A stretch of 64,000 nt of DNA from Phycisphaerae bacterium (GTDB lineage: Bacteria > Planctomycetota > Phycisphaerae > Phycisphaerales > SM1A02), in assembly GCA_016795065.1 (NCBI GenBank), contig JAEUIU010000008.1:1-64000 (forward strand), read 5' to 3'. How positions within the stretch are numbered: position 1 is the first letter of the stretch; the number at the start of each line of letters is the position of its first letter. The notes under the pieces were generated by a model. It had not been told where the DNA came from. It searched no databases and saw only the letters and a program-made list of their open reading frames with translations. Positions 41,706 to 50,067 of this stretch are shown here, piece after piece. The translations under genes were made by a program, and so were the position numbers.

Positions 41706-44700
41706 GTGCAGAATCAATCTGAGTCTGGGGAGGTCGCGTTTGGGTCGCGGGGCGATGCCGACCTTGGCGACGCGCGTTCAACACACCTTGGGGAAGAAGG
41801 TAAGGGCGACACGTCGCGTCATGACGCCATCGAGGTCCTTCTCGATGCCATCTCCTCGGGGAAAGGAGATGTTTGCGAGGAGATCCGCATGTCCTCCGAC
41901 CGCGTTCGCATCGGGGACAAGGTGGCCGACTTCACCATTCTCAGGCGCCTGGGTGGCGGTGGAATGGGCGAGGTTTTCGAAGCGCAGCAGGATGTCCCCC
42001 GGCGAACCGTCGCCCTCAAGGTGCTCCATCCGGAATGCCTCTCCGAGGCTGGCATCAAGCGGCTGCGCGCAGAAGCGACGCTTCTGGATCGGGCGAGGCA
42101 CCCAGGCATCGTGACGGTCTATGGCGCCGGCACCGTCATCGGCCCGGCGGGCCTGCCCATGGCCTACCTCGCGATGGAGTTGGTGGAAGGCGGCTTGCCG
42201 ATCACCGTTGCCGCACGTCGCCTTGACGGCGATCTCACGGCGATCGTTCGGCTCTTCCTTCAACTCTGCGAAGCGGTTGCCCATGCCCATCGCAACGGCG
42301 TGGTTCATCTGGACATCAAACCCACCAATGCCTTGGTGGGACGCGATGGTGCCGTGAAGCTCATCGACTTTGGATTGGCGCGCGCCGCCGAAGGTGTCGT
42401 CCCTCGAACAGACTGTCCGAGTGGCTCCACTGGTTGGATTGGCACGTACGAGTATATGGCGCCTGAGCAGTTTACTCATCGCACAGAGCAATGTGGCGCT
42501 CGAGCAGACGTCTATTCGCTCGGCGTTCTCATGTATGAGCTACTAACTGCGCGCCGACCTTTGAACATTTCGGGCCTTAGTCCGTTCGAAATCGGGCAGC
42601 TCCTTAACTCGGCTGTGCCGGCGCCCGCATCAACCGTCTGCCGTGACATCCCTGACGACGTCTGTGCCGTCGCGGCAAAGTGTCTTGAGCCGCTAGCCGA
42701 TATGAGGTATTGCGATGCCATCGAACTTTGCGATGACATGATTCGCCTATCGCGCGGAGCCAGCCCCGTCGCTCGCCAAAGCCTGTCCGGTCGTACACGC
42801 CGATGGGTCAGATTGCACAGTCGCGCTCTTCTGCTGATTCTCTCACTTGGGTTGGGAGTGTCATTGGCGATCCTGGGAGCTAGTGCCTGGAAGCAATCGC
42901 GTTCCGATCTCTCGACCGCGGAGGATCGCCTGACAGCGTCTTTGATGAGAGACGCCTCCGCGGCTCTCGCGCGAGGAAGCCTCGCATTGGCCTCAATGTA
43001 CTCAAGCGGGACACCGCTCAGATATTGGGAAAACACGGCGATAGAGGCGATTGCCTCAAGGCCATTGTTTGAGGCCTCGCTTGGCGTACCAATCAAGGCT
43101 GCTGAGTTCGGCCCTAACGATCAAACAATCACGGTCGCACTTCCGGAAGGCCGTATTCGACAACTGTGCCTCCAGCCAGGACTTGAGCCACCTGACCCGA
43201 TTTCCACCGGTTTTGAGCTTCATCGCATGACCCGCTTAAAGGGGGCAATCGGCCGCTACTGCTTTTGCCGCTCCGATGGCGTTATAGAACTTCGCAACTG
43301 CGCCGATCTCTCTACGGTCACACTTGTATCAGGGATCGATCTGGCCATGTCGCCGGACTCGCTACGGTGCGCTACTCTTTACACCGACAGTTTGGAGGTC
43401 ACTTCTATCGCCCTCCCTCCTTACGCTGTCTGCACAATCCCATTGCAAGGCAGGAACAACGGACCAATCGCGTGGCTCTCCAATTCAACGCTCGCGCTCG
43501 CCACTGACGGCTGTCTTCGGACCTTCGACGTCGAGAGGGGAACGGAGATTCTGGATGAAGGCAAGACTCCCCCTAGCACCGACGCAGTCGTTATGGCCTG
43601 CCTGATTGCTTCACCCGCGGGACTACTTCGCATTTCACGAGACCGAGGGCTTGAGCTGCTTTCCGACTCAAAGTGGCAACAATTTCCGGACGCGAGCTAT
43701 GGGCCTGCCGTTACCTCGGCGTCGGTTTCCTCCGAGGGAGACCGAATTGCCTTGGGACTTGCGAATGGCGCATTTGTGATATTTGACTTCGGCACAGGGC
43801 GCTACCAATGCAATACATCGGCACACTGCGCCGCCACAACGTCGATTTGCTGGTCAAGCAATGACGAGTTCATAGCAACTTCGTCGGCGGATGGCCGCGT
43901 TTGCATATGGCCTTCATCCCAAGATCGGCTTTGCCCGCGCTCGGACAGTCGTCTAAACCTCGGCCTTGAGATCGCGTCCTTCGCAGCCTCTACGACCGGG
44001 GACACCCTGGCCCTATTCACAAGTGACGGGGACCTCTATCACGCCCGACTCCGTCCAGAATTCGCGAAGACCGTCGTTTGCCGTGTTCCCGGCCTTCATG
44101 GCCCAGTTGCGATTAGCATAGATGGCAATATGGTGGCGTGGGCAACTCCAGAATCGCTCATGCGGGCGGATGCGCCGAATTTCGAGGTTGTGGAGATCGC
44201 ACAAACTTCGGATCTCGTGATCGCCATGGCCTCACTTCATGATTCACTGATAGTCTTGGATGCCGGAGGAGTTCTATGTCGGTTGGATACTCGGACAGGA
44301 AGCGAAGTATGGGTTGCGCCTCCGATCCAACTTGATCCGAAAGAGGCCCGCATCGTTCGGTCGGACGAAGCGATCATTGTGGTTCAAACGAGCGATCCAG
44401 ATATCTCAGCAATTGCCTTTGACGCAAGATCTGGCCGAATCGTGTCTAAAGCGGCGTTGCCGAGGTCTCTCGCACACACCAAACCGGCACTCAACTATTC
44501 GCATAGTCGCAACACCTGGTATTGGATCGACAACGGCGGAATTGCGCGTGCTCTTCCTGAGATTAGCCCCGTACAGGATCCGCTGCGCAGCAACATCACG
44601 CGCGCCGACGCGGGGTTCTTGATTGTGCCAGATGAGTCTCGCTTGATTGCGACAAGTGCGCTCGGACATCCTACTGTCCTTAGCCCGGACACCCTTGAGT

Positions 44701-44906
44701 TGCGAGCGTGGATGGAGGCCCCTCCCATCGCTGCGAAGTGGGCGGTTCTGTCTCCGGAGACGCAGGTTCTCACGATTGCAGCGTCGTCTGGCGAGATTCG
44801 GCAGTACAACGCACCGTCGCCGTTTCGGCAGGCGCCCTACTACTGGGAACCCCACTTCGACGAGGGGAAGCTGGGCTTCCGGCGCATCCCGCCCCCAAAG
44901 AGGTGA
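41706..44906 (+). CDS. Membrane Ser/Thr protein kinase (non-RD) with C-terminal propeller-like sensor
   Basis: A 1066-residue protein. The kinase domain (about 70-345) has the glycine loop LGGGGMGEVF, VALKVL, LIDFGLA and YMAPEQF. The catalytic loop reads VVHLDIKPTN, so the usual Arg before the catalytic Asp is Leu: a non-RD kinase. One membrane helix (about 370-392, LLLILSLGLGVSLAILGASAW) is followed by about 650 residues of strand-rich sequence resembling WD40 or quinoprotein-like propellers, probably outside the cytoplasm. GTG 41706 is chosen because GAGGA sits 5-6 nt before it; TTG 41688 is an alternative. From about 42.5 kb the coding sequence has visibly lower GC and less biased codons than the neighbours. 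Confidence 0.82.
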   Translation: MQNQSESGEVAFGSRGDADLGDARSTHLGEEGKGDTSRHDAIEVLLDAISSGKGDVCEEIRMSSDRVRIGDKVADFTILRRLGGGGMGEVFEAQQDVPRRTVALKVLHPECLSEAGIKRLRAEATLLDRARHPGIVTVYGAGTVIGPAGLPMAYLAMELVEGGLPITVAARRLDGDLTAIVRLFLQLCEAVAHAHRNGVVHLDIKPTNALVGRDGAVKLIDFGLARAAEGVVPRTDCPSGSTGWIGTYEYMAPEQFTHRTEQCGARADVYSLGVLMYELLTARRPLNISGLSPFEIGQLLNSAVPAPASTVCRDIPDDVCAVAAKCLEPLADMRYCDAIELCDDMIRLSRGASPVARQSLSGRTRRWVRLHSRALLLILSLGLGVSLAILGASAWKQSRSDLSTAEDRLTASLMRDASAALARGSLALASMYSSGTPLRYWENTAIEAIASRPLFEASLGVPIKAAEFGPNDQTITVALPEGRIRQLCLQPGLEPPDPISTGFELHRMTRLKGAIGRYCFCRSDGVIELRNCADLSTVTLVSGIDLAMSPDSLRCATLYTDSLEVTSIALPPYAVCTIPLQGRNNGPIAWLSNSTLALATDGCLRTFDVERGTEILDEGKTPPSTDAVVMACLIASPAGLLRISRDRGLELLSDSKWQQFPDASYGPAVTSASVSSEGDRIALGLANGAFVIFDFGTGRYQCNTSAHCAATTSICWSSNDEFIATSSADGRVCIWPSSQDRLCPRSDSRLNLGLEIASFAASTTGDTLALFTSDGDLYHARLRPEFAKTVVCRVPGLHGPVAISIDGNMVAWATPESLMRADAPNFEVVEIAQTSDLVIAMASLHDSLIVLDAGGVLCRLDTRTGSEVWVAPPIQLDPKEARIVRSDEAIIVVQTSDPDISAIAFDARSGRIVSKAALPRSLAHTKPALNYSHSRNTWYWIDNGGIARALPEISPVQDPLRSNITRADAGFLIVPDESRLIATSALGHPTVLSPDTLELRAWMEAPPIAAKWAVLSPETQVLTIAASSGEIRQYNAPSPFRQAPYYWEPHFDEGKLGFRRIPPPKR

Positions 44907-45202
44907 TGGTAGAAGCTCCTGGAGGGCACAGCGTCACCCGCTCTCGCGACAGATTGCGGGACGTGACTTGGATTGGACTGGCCAATGGGGCCCGTTCGAC
45001 GGGGATTCGACCCCATGCCGCGATCGTTCGACCCTTGGATATCGAACGAGAACATCCCGGCGGGTCGGCACCTCGCAAACTCGGTGCCGCCCGCCGGGGG
45101 AAACACACACGGACTACATGCCCGGCGTGCCCATCGGCGTGAGAGCCCATTCCTGAAAATAGCTGGGCCGCTGCCCGAAATGCCCAATGGCCCCTTCGGC
45201 TG
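44907..45202. other. Convergent intergenic region with several strong hairpins
   Basis: About 300 bases between the 3' ends of the non-RD kinase gene and the FG-GAP/ASPIC gene. No gene is evident. The region contains a run of stem-loops that together exceed what simple termination needs; see the entry at 44966-45098. Confidence 0.5.
44966..45098. ncRNA. Candidate structured RNA or complex bidirectional terminator
   Basis: Consecutive perfect helices lie here: TTGG/CCAA near 44973-44985, GGGG/CCCC around an ATTCGA loop (45001-45014), and TCGTTCGA (45024-45031) with TCGAACGA (45042-45049). The last is a 16-pair helix CCCGGCGGG-T-CGGCACC (45056-45072) with GGTGCCGCCCGCCGGG (45083-45098), with a single T bulge and a 10-nt loop. 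I see no match to tmRNA, SRP RNA, RNase P RNA or 6S RNA. No T-run follows on either strand. It could be a non-coding RNA or a stable 3' structure shared by two converging messages. Confidence 0.35.
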
Positions 45203-47110
45203 TCAGCTACCTTCCTGTTCGATCACGTTGAGCCGGTCCACGCGAACCGATCCACCGTCGATGACCTGCTCGCTGCCGTCAGGCCAGCGAACTCGCAAAG
45301 TATCGATGGCCGCTGCCTCTCCAAGGCCGAAGGTGACGATCTTTTCCGAAGCGGAGAGGTAACTTCGGGTCGGCATGACTTGCTTTCGCCGCGCTCGTCC
45401 CTCGGCAATGACGTCAATCTCCGCCCCGATGGCATCACGGTTCTTGCCCTTGCCCACCAGCTTGATTCGGATCCAGTGGTTTCGATTGGCCAGGTCGTTG
45501 CGAAGGAAGTAGGGGATCCCCTTGGGCTGAACGATCATCAAATCCAGATCCCCGTCGCCGTCGACATCAGCGAAAGCCATTCCCCGCCCGATCATCTCAT
45601 TGGTCAGGTCGCCCGCTTTTCGGCCGGGCAACTCGCAGAACGCCTGCCCATCCGGTGCAAGCCCCGCAATGTTGCGGAAGAGTTGACCCGGTTGGCGGTA
45701 CCGCTGGCTCTGGTAGGTCCGGTTGATCTCCTCCTCGATGTGCCCGTTGCATTGGAGGAGATCCTCCCATCCATCCAGATCGGCATCGATGAAGAGGACG
45801 CCGAACGTCAACACGCGGCGCGTCGCCGGCCCGATCCCCTCGGGAATGGCGTCGTCAGCAAAGCGAAGGGCCTTCTGGTCGTCACCCTTTCGCGAGACGT
45901 AGAGGGCACTCATCTCGTTGGCGAAGTTGCCTATCGCCACTCCGAGCCGACCATCGTCGCGATACCACGAGGCGTCGATTCCCATCGCTCCGCGAGCGCT
46001 TCCCGCCCGATCGAAAGCGAATCCCGAACGGCGCCCGACCTCCTCGAACGTGCCGTCGCCCTTGTTCCTGAAGAGGAAATTCACAACGCCATCATTCGCA
46101 ACGAGGATCTCAAGAAAGCCGTCCCGATCAACGTCGACGAAGGTCACGCCGAGCGACTTCCCGACCGGCTTTCCGGTTGCCTCGTTTCGCACCTGGATGC
46201 CCGCTTCGACCGAGACATCCTTGAAGGTGCCGTTGCCTTCGTTACGCCAGAGGAATGAATCGGCCCCGGCAAACCCGGTTGGTGGCCCATACGCCCGACC
46301 GCTTCCGGTCAGCGAGAAGCCCACCTTGCGATCGATCTCCGGCGACCACTCGACATAGTTGCACACGAAGAGATCGAGGTCTCCATCGCGGTCGAAATCG
46401 AGAAAGCCCGCCGATGCCCCCCACTGCGACTCCTTTGGAATCGCCTGATCCGTGACGTCCTCAAATCGCGGTACCCCGCGCATCTCAGTCACGTTTCGGA
46501 AGAGCCGATCCTGCCCCACGGCACTGATGAAGACATCCGACTTCCCGTCGCCGTCATAGTCCCCCACCGCCACGCCCATGCCTTGCATCGGGACGTCGAT
46601 TCCGCTTCGATTCGTCGCTTCGGCGAACTGCCCCTTGTTGAGGTTCACATAGAGATGTGGCGATGGCTGGATGGCGGCCTCGGTCCTGTTCCAAGGCCAG
46701 TGATCGCCGTTGATGAAGAGAACATCCGGCGTATCGTCTCCATCGAAGTCCGCAAGGGCCACCCCCCCGCCCATGGTCTCGGGCAGCAGCTTCTCGCCCG
46801 TCGCTCCGTTGGTCCGCTCGAAGTTGATCCCCATCGACGGCCCCGTCTCGGCGTACATCACCTCGACGATTGCCCCTGGAGGAACGGCCTTGGCGCCGGT
46901 AGGCGCGGGAACTGGCTCCACCGGACGAACCGGATCCGGCTTTGGCCGTGTCAGCCACCAAGCCCCGCCGGCGATAGCGCCCACCAAGAGGAGAAGGGCG
47001 ATCGAAGCACCGACCGCCTTGCCGACGCGACGGTCGGCGGCGGCAGCCTCCTCGGCCGTCGCATTGGTTTCCGGCAGCCGATCCGACTCAGGGTGATTCG
47101 CGTTGGTCAT
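45203..47110 (-). CDS. Membrane-anchored FG-GAP/ASPIC-UnbV protein
   Basis: A 635-residue protein with a polar cytoplasmic N-terminus, one membrane helix (about 33-53, ASIALLLLVGAIAGGAWWL) and a Pro-rich linker. Six calcium loops of the FG-GAP/VCBS type follow (DFDGDDTPDVL, DYDGDGKSDVF, DFDRDGDLDLF, DVDRDGFLEIL, DADLDGWEDLL, DVDGDGDLDLM). The C-terminal ASPIC/UnbV domain has RDAIGAEIDV and VRWPDGSEQVIDGG. The ATG overlaps the TGA of the pentaheme cytochrome gene by four bases, so the two products are made together. It is the last gene of the long minus-strand run. Its anchoring suggests a stable membrane-side partner of the cytochrome; this is inferred. Confidence 0.85.
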   Translation of the reverse strand: MTNANHPESDRLPETNATAEEAAAADRRVGKAVGASIALLLLVGAIAGGAWWLTRPKPDPVRPVEPVPAPTGAKAVPPGAIVEVMYAETGPSMGINFERTNGATGEKLLPETMGGGVALADFDGDDTPDVLFINGDHWPWNRTEAAIQPSPHLYVNLNKGQFAEATNRSGIDVPMQGMGVAVGDYDGDGKSDVFISAVGQDRLFRNVTEMRGVPRFEDVTDQAIPKESQWGASAGFLDFDRDGDLDLFVCNYVEWSPEIDRKVGFSLTGSGRAYGPPTGFAGADSFLWRNEGNGTFKDVSVEAGIQVRNEATGKPVGKSLGVTFVDVDRDGFLEILVANDGVVNFLFRNKGDGTFEEVGRRSGFAFDRAGSARGAMGIDASWYRDDGRLGVAIGNFANEMSALYVSRKGDDQKALRFADDAIPEGIGPATRRVLTFGVLFIDADLDGWEDLLQCNGHIEEEINRTYQSQRYRQPGQLFRNIAGLAPDGQAFCELPGRKAGDLTNEMIGRGMAFADVDGDGDLDLMIVQPKGIPYFLRNDLANRNHWIRIKLVGKGKNRDAIGAEIDVIAEGRARRKQVMPTRSYLSASEKIVTFGLGEAAAIDTLRVRWPDGSEQVIDGGSVRVDRLNVIEQEGS

Positions 47111-50016
47111 CGTGCCTGCCCATTCCCCGCGCTCGCAACGGGCTCAGCCGTCGCGGTACCGGCGACCGCCTCCTCCGGGAGCTCGAATGCCCCGGAGCGG
47201 TTGAGGTCGTGGAGAACGATCGCCTCCGCGGCCCGGTCCGCCGCAGGATAGCGAATACGCGCCGCATTCACCGCGACATCGCGTGCGTTGTCATCGGGAC
47301 GGTAGACATTGTGAAGCGACCGATGCTTCGTCGCCAGCACCGAATCGCCCTTCGACTCATACACCTGGGCGAGGAGGTAGTGGGCAGACGCATGCTCGCT
47401 GTCCTCCTTCAGCGCTGCTAGCAGATGGGCTTCCGCCTCAGTCAAAAGCTCCGCCCGATTCGCGTTAGCGCCGCTCCCGGTTCGGCTGATCTCCAGAAGC
47501 GTCTCCGCCAGCTCCACGCGCACACGGTCGTCACGCGAGAAGTCGAATCCCCGTTCGCGGGCCAGCGGCCACGGCGTTTCGATCACCTGGCGGAAATAGT
47601 TCACGGCTTCGTCGAGGTTGCCCTGCTGCTTCGCGACCAGTCCGCCGAACCAGGCGATCGACCATGGGTAGGCTGGCGGGTCGTGCTTCGCCGCACGACC
47701 TAACGCTTCGACCGCCTCTTCGACACGCCCCTCACGCAAGTACACGCGGGCGAGCCCAAACGGCCCCTCCGCTCGCTTCAGCGCCTCAACCCTGGCGAAG
47801 GCGGCCTCGGCCTGCCTCAGCTCCCCCTTGCCTGGTCCACGATCGGCAGTGCGCAGGAGCCCTATGCCGTAGTCGTACCAACGTTGCCAAGGCTCGATGG
47901 GCGAGACCTGTGCGTCCGCGATTGCAGTGACCGATCCGCTCGCCCCGCGCACGGGCAAGGTCAGGGTGTCCGTGGCAAAGGTGGCAATGGGAAGATCGTT
48001 GTATGCACGATCCGGGAAGACGTGCTTCAGATAGGCGGTGTCGAACTTGCGATAGCGCAAGGCCACCGAGATCTCGATCGGCCCGCTGACGTCGTCGGGC
48101 ACGCGCAACGCGAAATGCGAGATGTCCGCAGCGCCGGGTGGGATCTGGTTGTTGTAGAGGGGAACGAAGATGTCTTGCGGGTTTCGCCGGTCGATCCGCT
48201 CGCCATGTCGATCGAGCATGAACACGTTGAAGTACTTTGCCCAAGGGTCCACGGACCCATCTGGCCCGAGGCCGCCGCTACGCCCGATCACCTTGCCGCC
48301 GGCCCGCACCGTTACGTCCAGCCAGATCTCGTTGCTGTCGGACGTCCCCTGCGTGAACTCGTGCCCCATCTTGACGGTACGAGTGACGACGTCGACGACG
48401 TATCGCTTGCCCGCCTCAAGCGTCGGCACCTCCGGCCGAAGCGGCGCGACCAGCGGATCGTCAAACTCAGGCCCATCGTGGATCCCGACGATGTCGACTC
48501 GCATCACGCCCTTGTTGAAGGCGTCGACCGCCTCGATCATGGCCTTCCCCTCGGGCATGTTGAGCACATGATGGACGGCCGTGTTCGCGCTGACGAACAT
48601 GTGATCCGCAATCGTCAGCTCGCCTCCGGTGACCTTCGCCCCGAAGTCTCCGCTGGCGATCCGCGGCATGTGACAACCGTTGCAGTCGGGTTCGGCCTTT
48701 GATGGGTAGTACCACGATGCGACCCCGTGTCCCGAAACGCCCGAGAGGCGGAACGGATCATAGTGGTTCTGCCCGCGCAGCCACTTGTAGTCGTTCACCT
48801 CCGCCGGGAGATTCACCTTGTGGCAGGTCGAGCAGAACTCGTCACTGCGATGCACGTTCGGCTTGAGGAAGGTCCGGGCATGGAAGGCCGGTTTGGCCTT
48901 GATGAGCTGCCGGTTGACCCACCGAAGGAAGTCTGACTCGCTATCGGTGAAGGGATAGTGTGGCGCCTCCTCGATGGTGTATTCGCCATTGCCGCGCGTG
49001 CCGTCAATATGCACGATCGAATGGCAGGCGGTGCAGGTCAGGCTCGCCTTCCCTAACGGGTCGCCCGCGATGTCGTAGTCCGGATCATCCCACTTGGGCT
49101 CGTCGAAGGCACCGGAGAAGAACGGCACCGGATCATGGCACGCGGCACAGAAGCGGCCGTCGCGCACGTTCCCATCCCGTTCGAAGCCGACGCGGCGCGT
49201 CTCACGCACCGAGAAGGCGTAGAACGGGTTGTTGAAGCTCGACATCGCATGCATCGAGTGCGTCCAGGTGTGATAGGCATCCGGATGGCATTCGAGGCAA
49301 TACTCATTCATCATCAGGCGCTCCGCCGGGATGAAGTTGCCCGTCGCGGTACGAGCCAGCGAGGGTTCGAAGTACTCGGCGCCGGACTTGGGACCGGGCT
49401 GGTTCGAATGCCGCGGATCGAGCGAGTGGAAGGCCGCCATGATGATCGCGGCGCTCGCACCCACGAGTCCCCAGCCGATACCGATGCGCCACTTGATCCT
49501 CCGACCGGCCATCCGATGGAGCACGAAGAGCCAGATCGCCACGATCGGGGCGATCACGTGCATCCAGTAGATCACGTTTCGCTTCGACGGGTCCTTGATG
49601 TTGATCGTCAGTCCACCGACGTCGAGCCGCGTCAGGGCGAATCCAGTCCCTAACAGGACGATTGCGATGATGAGAAGCGCCCAGCCGACCCGCTTTGCCC
49701 AAGGGTTCGGGCGGTTCATCGCGTTTCGGGCATGGAAGATCCCGAAGGCGATGACTGGCAGCGTGATGACGAGGCCCATCGCGATGTGGGCGGCGAACAT
49801 AAGGAGGTAGAAGTAGTTCTGGTACTCCGCTCCCGTGCGCCACTCCATGAAGGTGATCGCGGCGAGATAGGCGCTGTTCACGCCCAACAGGGCGAAGAGT
49901 CCGAAGACCAGTGCAAGCAGCAGTTTCAGTCGCGGACCGACCACCGGGACAAAACGCGGACGCGCCGCGGGTGCGGGTGGCACTTGGTCGCGCGCCTGGC
50001 TCGGATTCGTGCTCAT
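47107..50016 (-). CDS. Membrane-anchored pentaheme cytochrome c fused to TPRs
   Basis: A 969-residue fusion. Five membrane helices (about 31-52, 67-95, 108-129, 147-168, 175-196) carry histidines at 77 and 95 in helix 2 and 153 and 167 in helix 4. That arrangement could hold b hemes or a quinol site. The periplasmic part has five heme c motifs: CLECH (240-244), CAACH (290-294), CTACH (328-332), CSTCH (395-399) and CNGCH (445-449), plus many free His as possible distal ligands. A beta-rich segment follows (about 510-700), and then TPR-like repeats (GPFGLARVYLREGRVEEA, NLDEAVNYFRQV, AHYLLAQVYESKGD). I infer electron transfer from the quinone pool to an extracytoplasmic acceptor. Overlap with the ASPIC gene and a 51-bp gap to the preceding lipoprotein gene support one complex. 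Confidence 0.88.
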   Translation of the reverse strand: MSTNPSQARDQVPPAPAARPRFVPVVGPRLKLLLALVFGLFALLGVNSAYLAAITFMEWRTGAEYQNYFYLLMFAAHIAMGLVITLPVIAFGIFHARNAMNRPNPWAKRVGWALLIIAIVLLGTGFALTRLDVGGLTINIKDPSKRNVIYWMHVIAPIVAIWLFVLHRMAGRRIKWRIGIGWGLVGASAAIIMAAFHSLDPRHSNQPGPKSGAEYFEPSLARTATGNFIPAERLMMNEYCLECHPDAYHTWTHSMHAMSSFNNPFYAFSVRETRRVGFERDGNVRDGRFCAACHDPVPFFSGAFDEPKWDDPDYDIAGDPLGKASLTCTACHSIVHIDGTRGNGEYTIEEAPHYPFTDSESDFLRWVNRQLIKAKPAFHARTFLKPNVHRSDEFCSTCHKVNLPAEVNDYKWLRGQNHYDPFRLSGVSGHGVASWYYPSKAEPDCNGCHMPRIASGDFGAKVTGGELTIADHMFVSANTAVHHVLNMPEGKAMIEAVDAFNKGVMRVDIVGIHDGPEFDDPLVAPLRPEVPTLEAGKRYVVDVVTRTVKMGHEFTQGTSDSNEIWLDVTVRAGGKVIGRSGGLGPDGSVDPWAKYFNVFMLDRHGERIDRRNPQDIFVPLYNNQIPPGAADISHFALRVPDDVSGPIEISVALRYRKFDTAYLKHVFPDRAYNDLPIATFATDTLTLPVRGASGSVTAIADAQVSPIEPWQRWYDYGIGLLRTADRGPGKGELRQAEAAFARVEALKRAEGPFGLARVYLREGRVEEAVEALGRAAKHDPPAYPWSIAWFGGLVAKQQGNLDEAVNYFRQVIETPWPLARERGFDFSRDDRVRVELAETLLEISRTGSGANANRAELLTEAEAHLLAALKEDSEHASAHYLLAQVYESKGDSVLATKHRSLHNVYRPDDNARDVAVNAARIRYPAADRAAEAIVLHDLNRSGAFELPEEAVAGTATAEPVASAGNGQAR

Positions 50017-50067
50017 GATCCGATTCTACGGCGAAGTTGCGGCACGTTGCACGCCACACGTCATTCG

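Noticed and set aside
45001..45049. Possible tmRNA or tRNA because of GGGGATTCGACCCC
   Set aside because: The loop is six bases, not a seven-base T-loop, and no acceptor stem, D-arm, anticodon arm or tag-peptide frame can be drawn.
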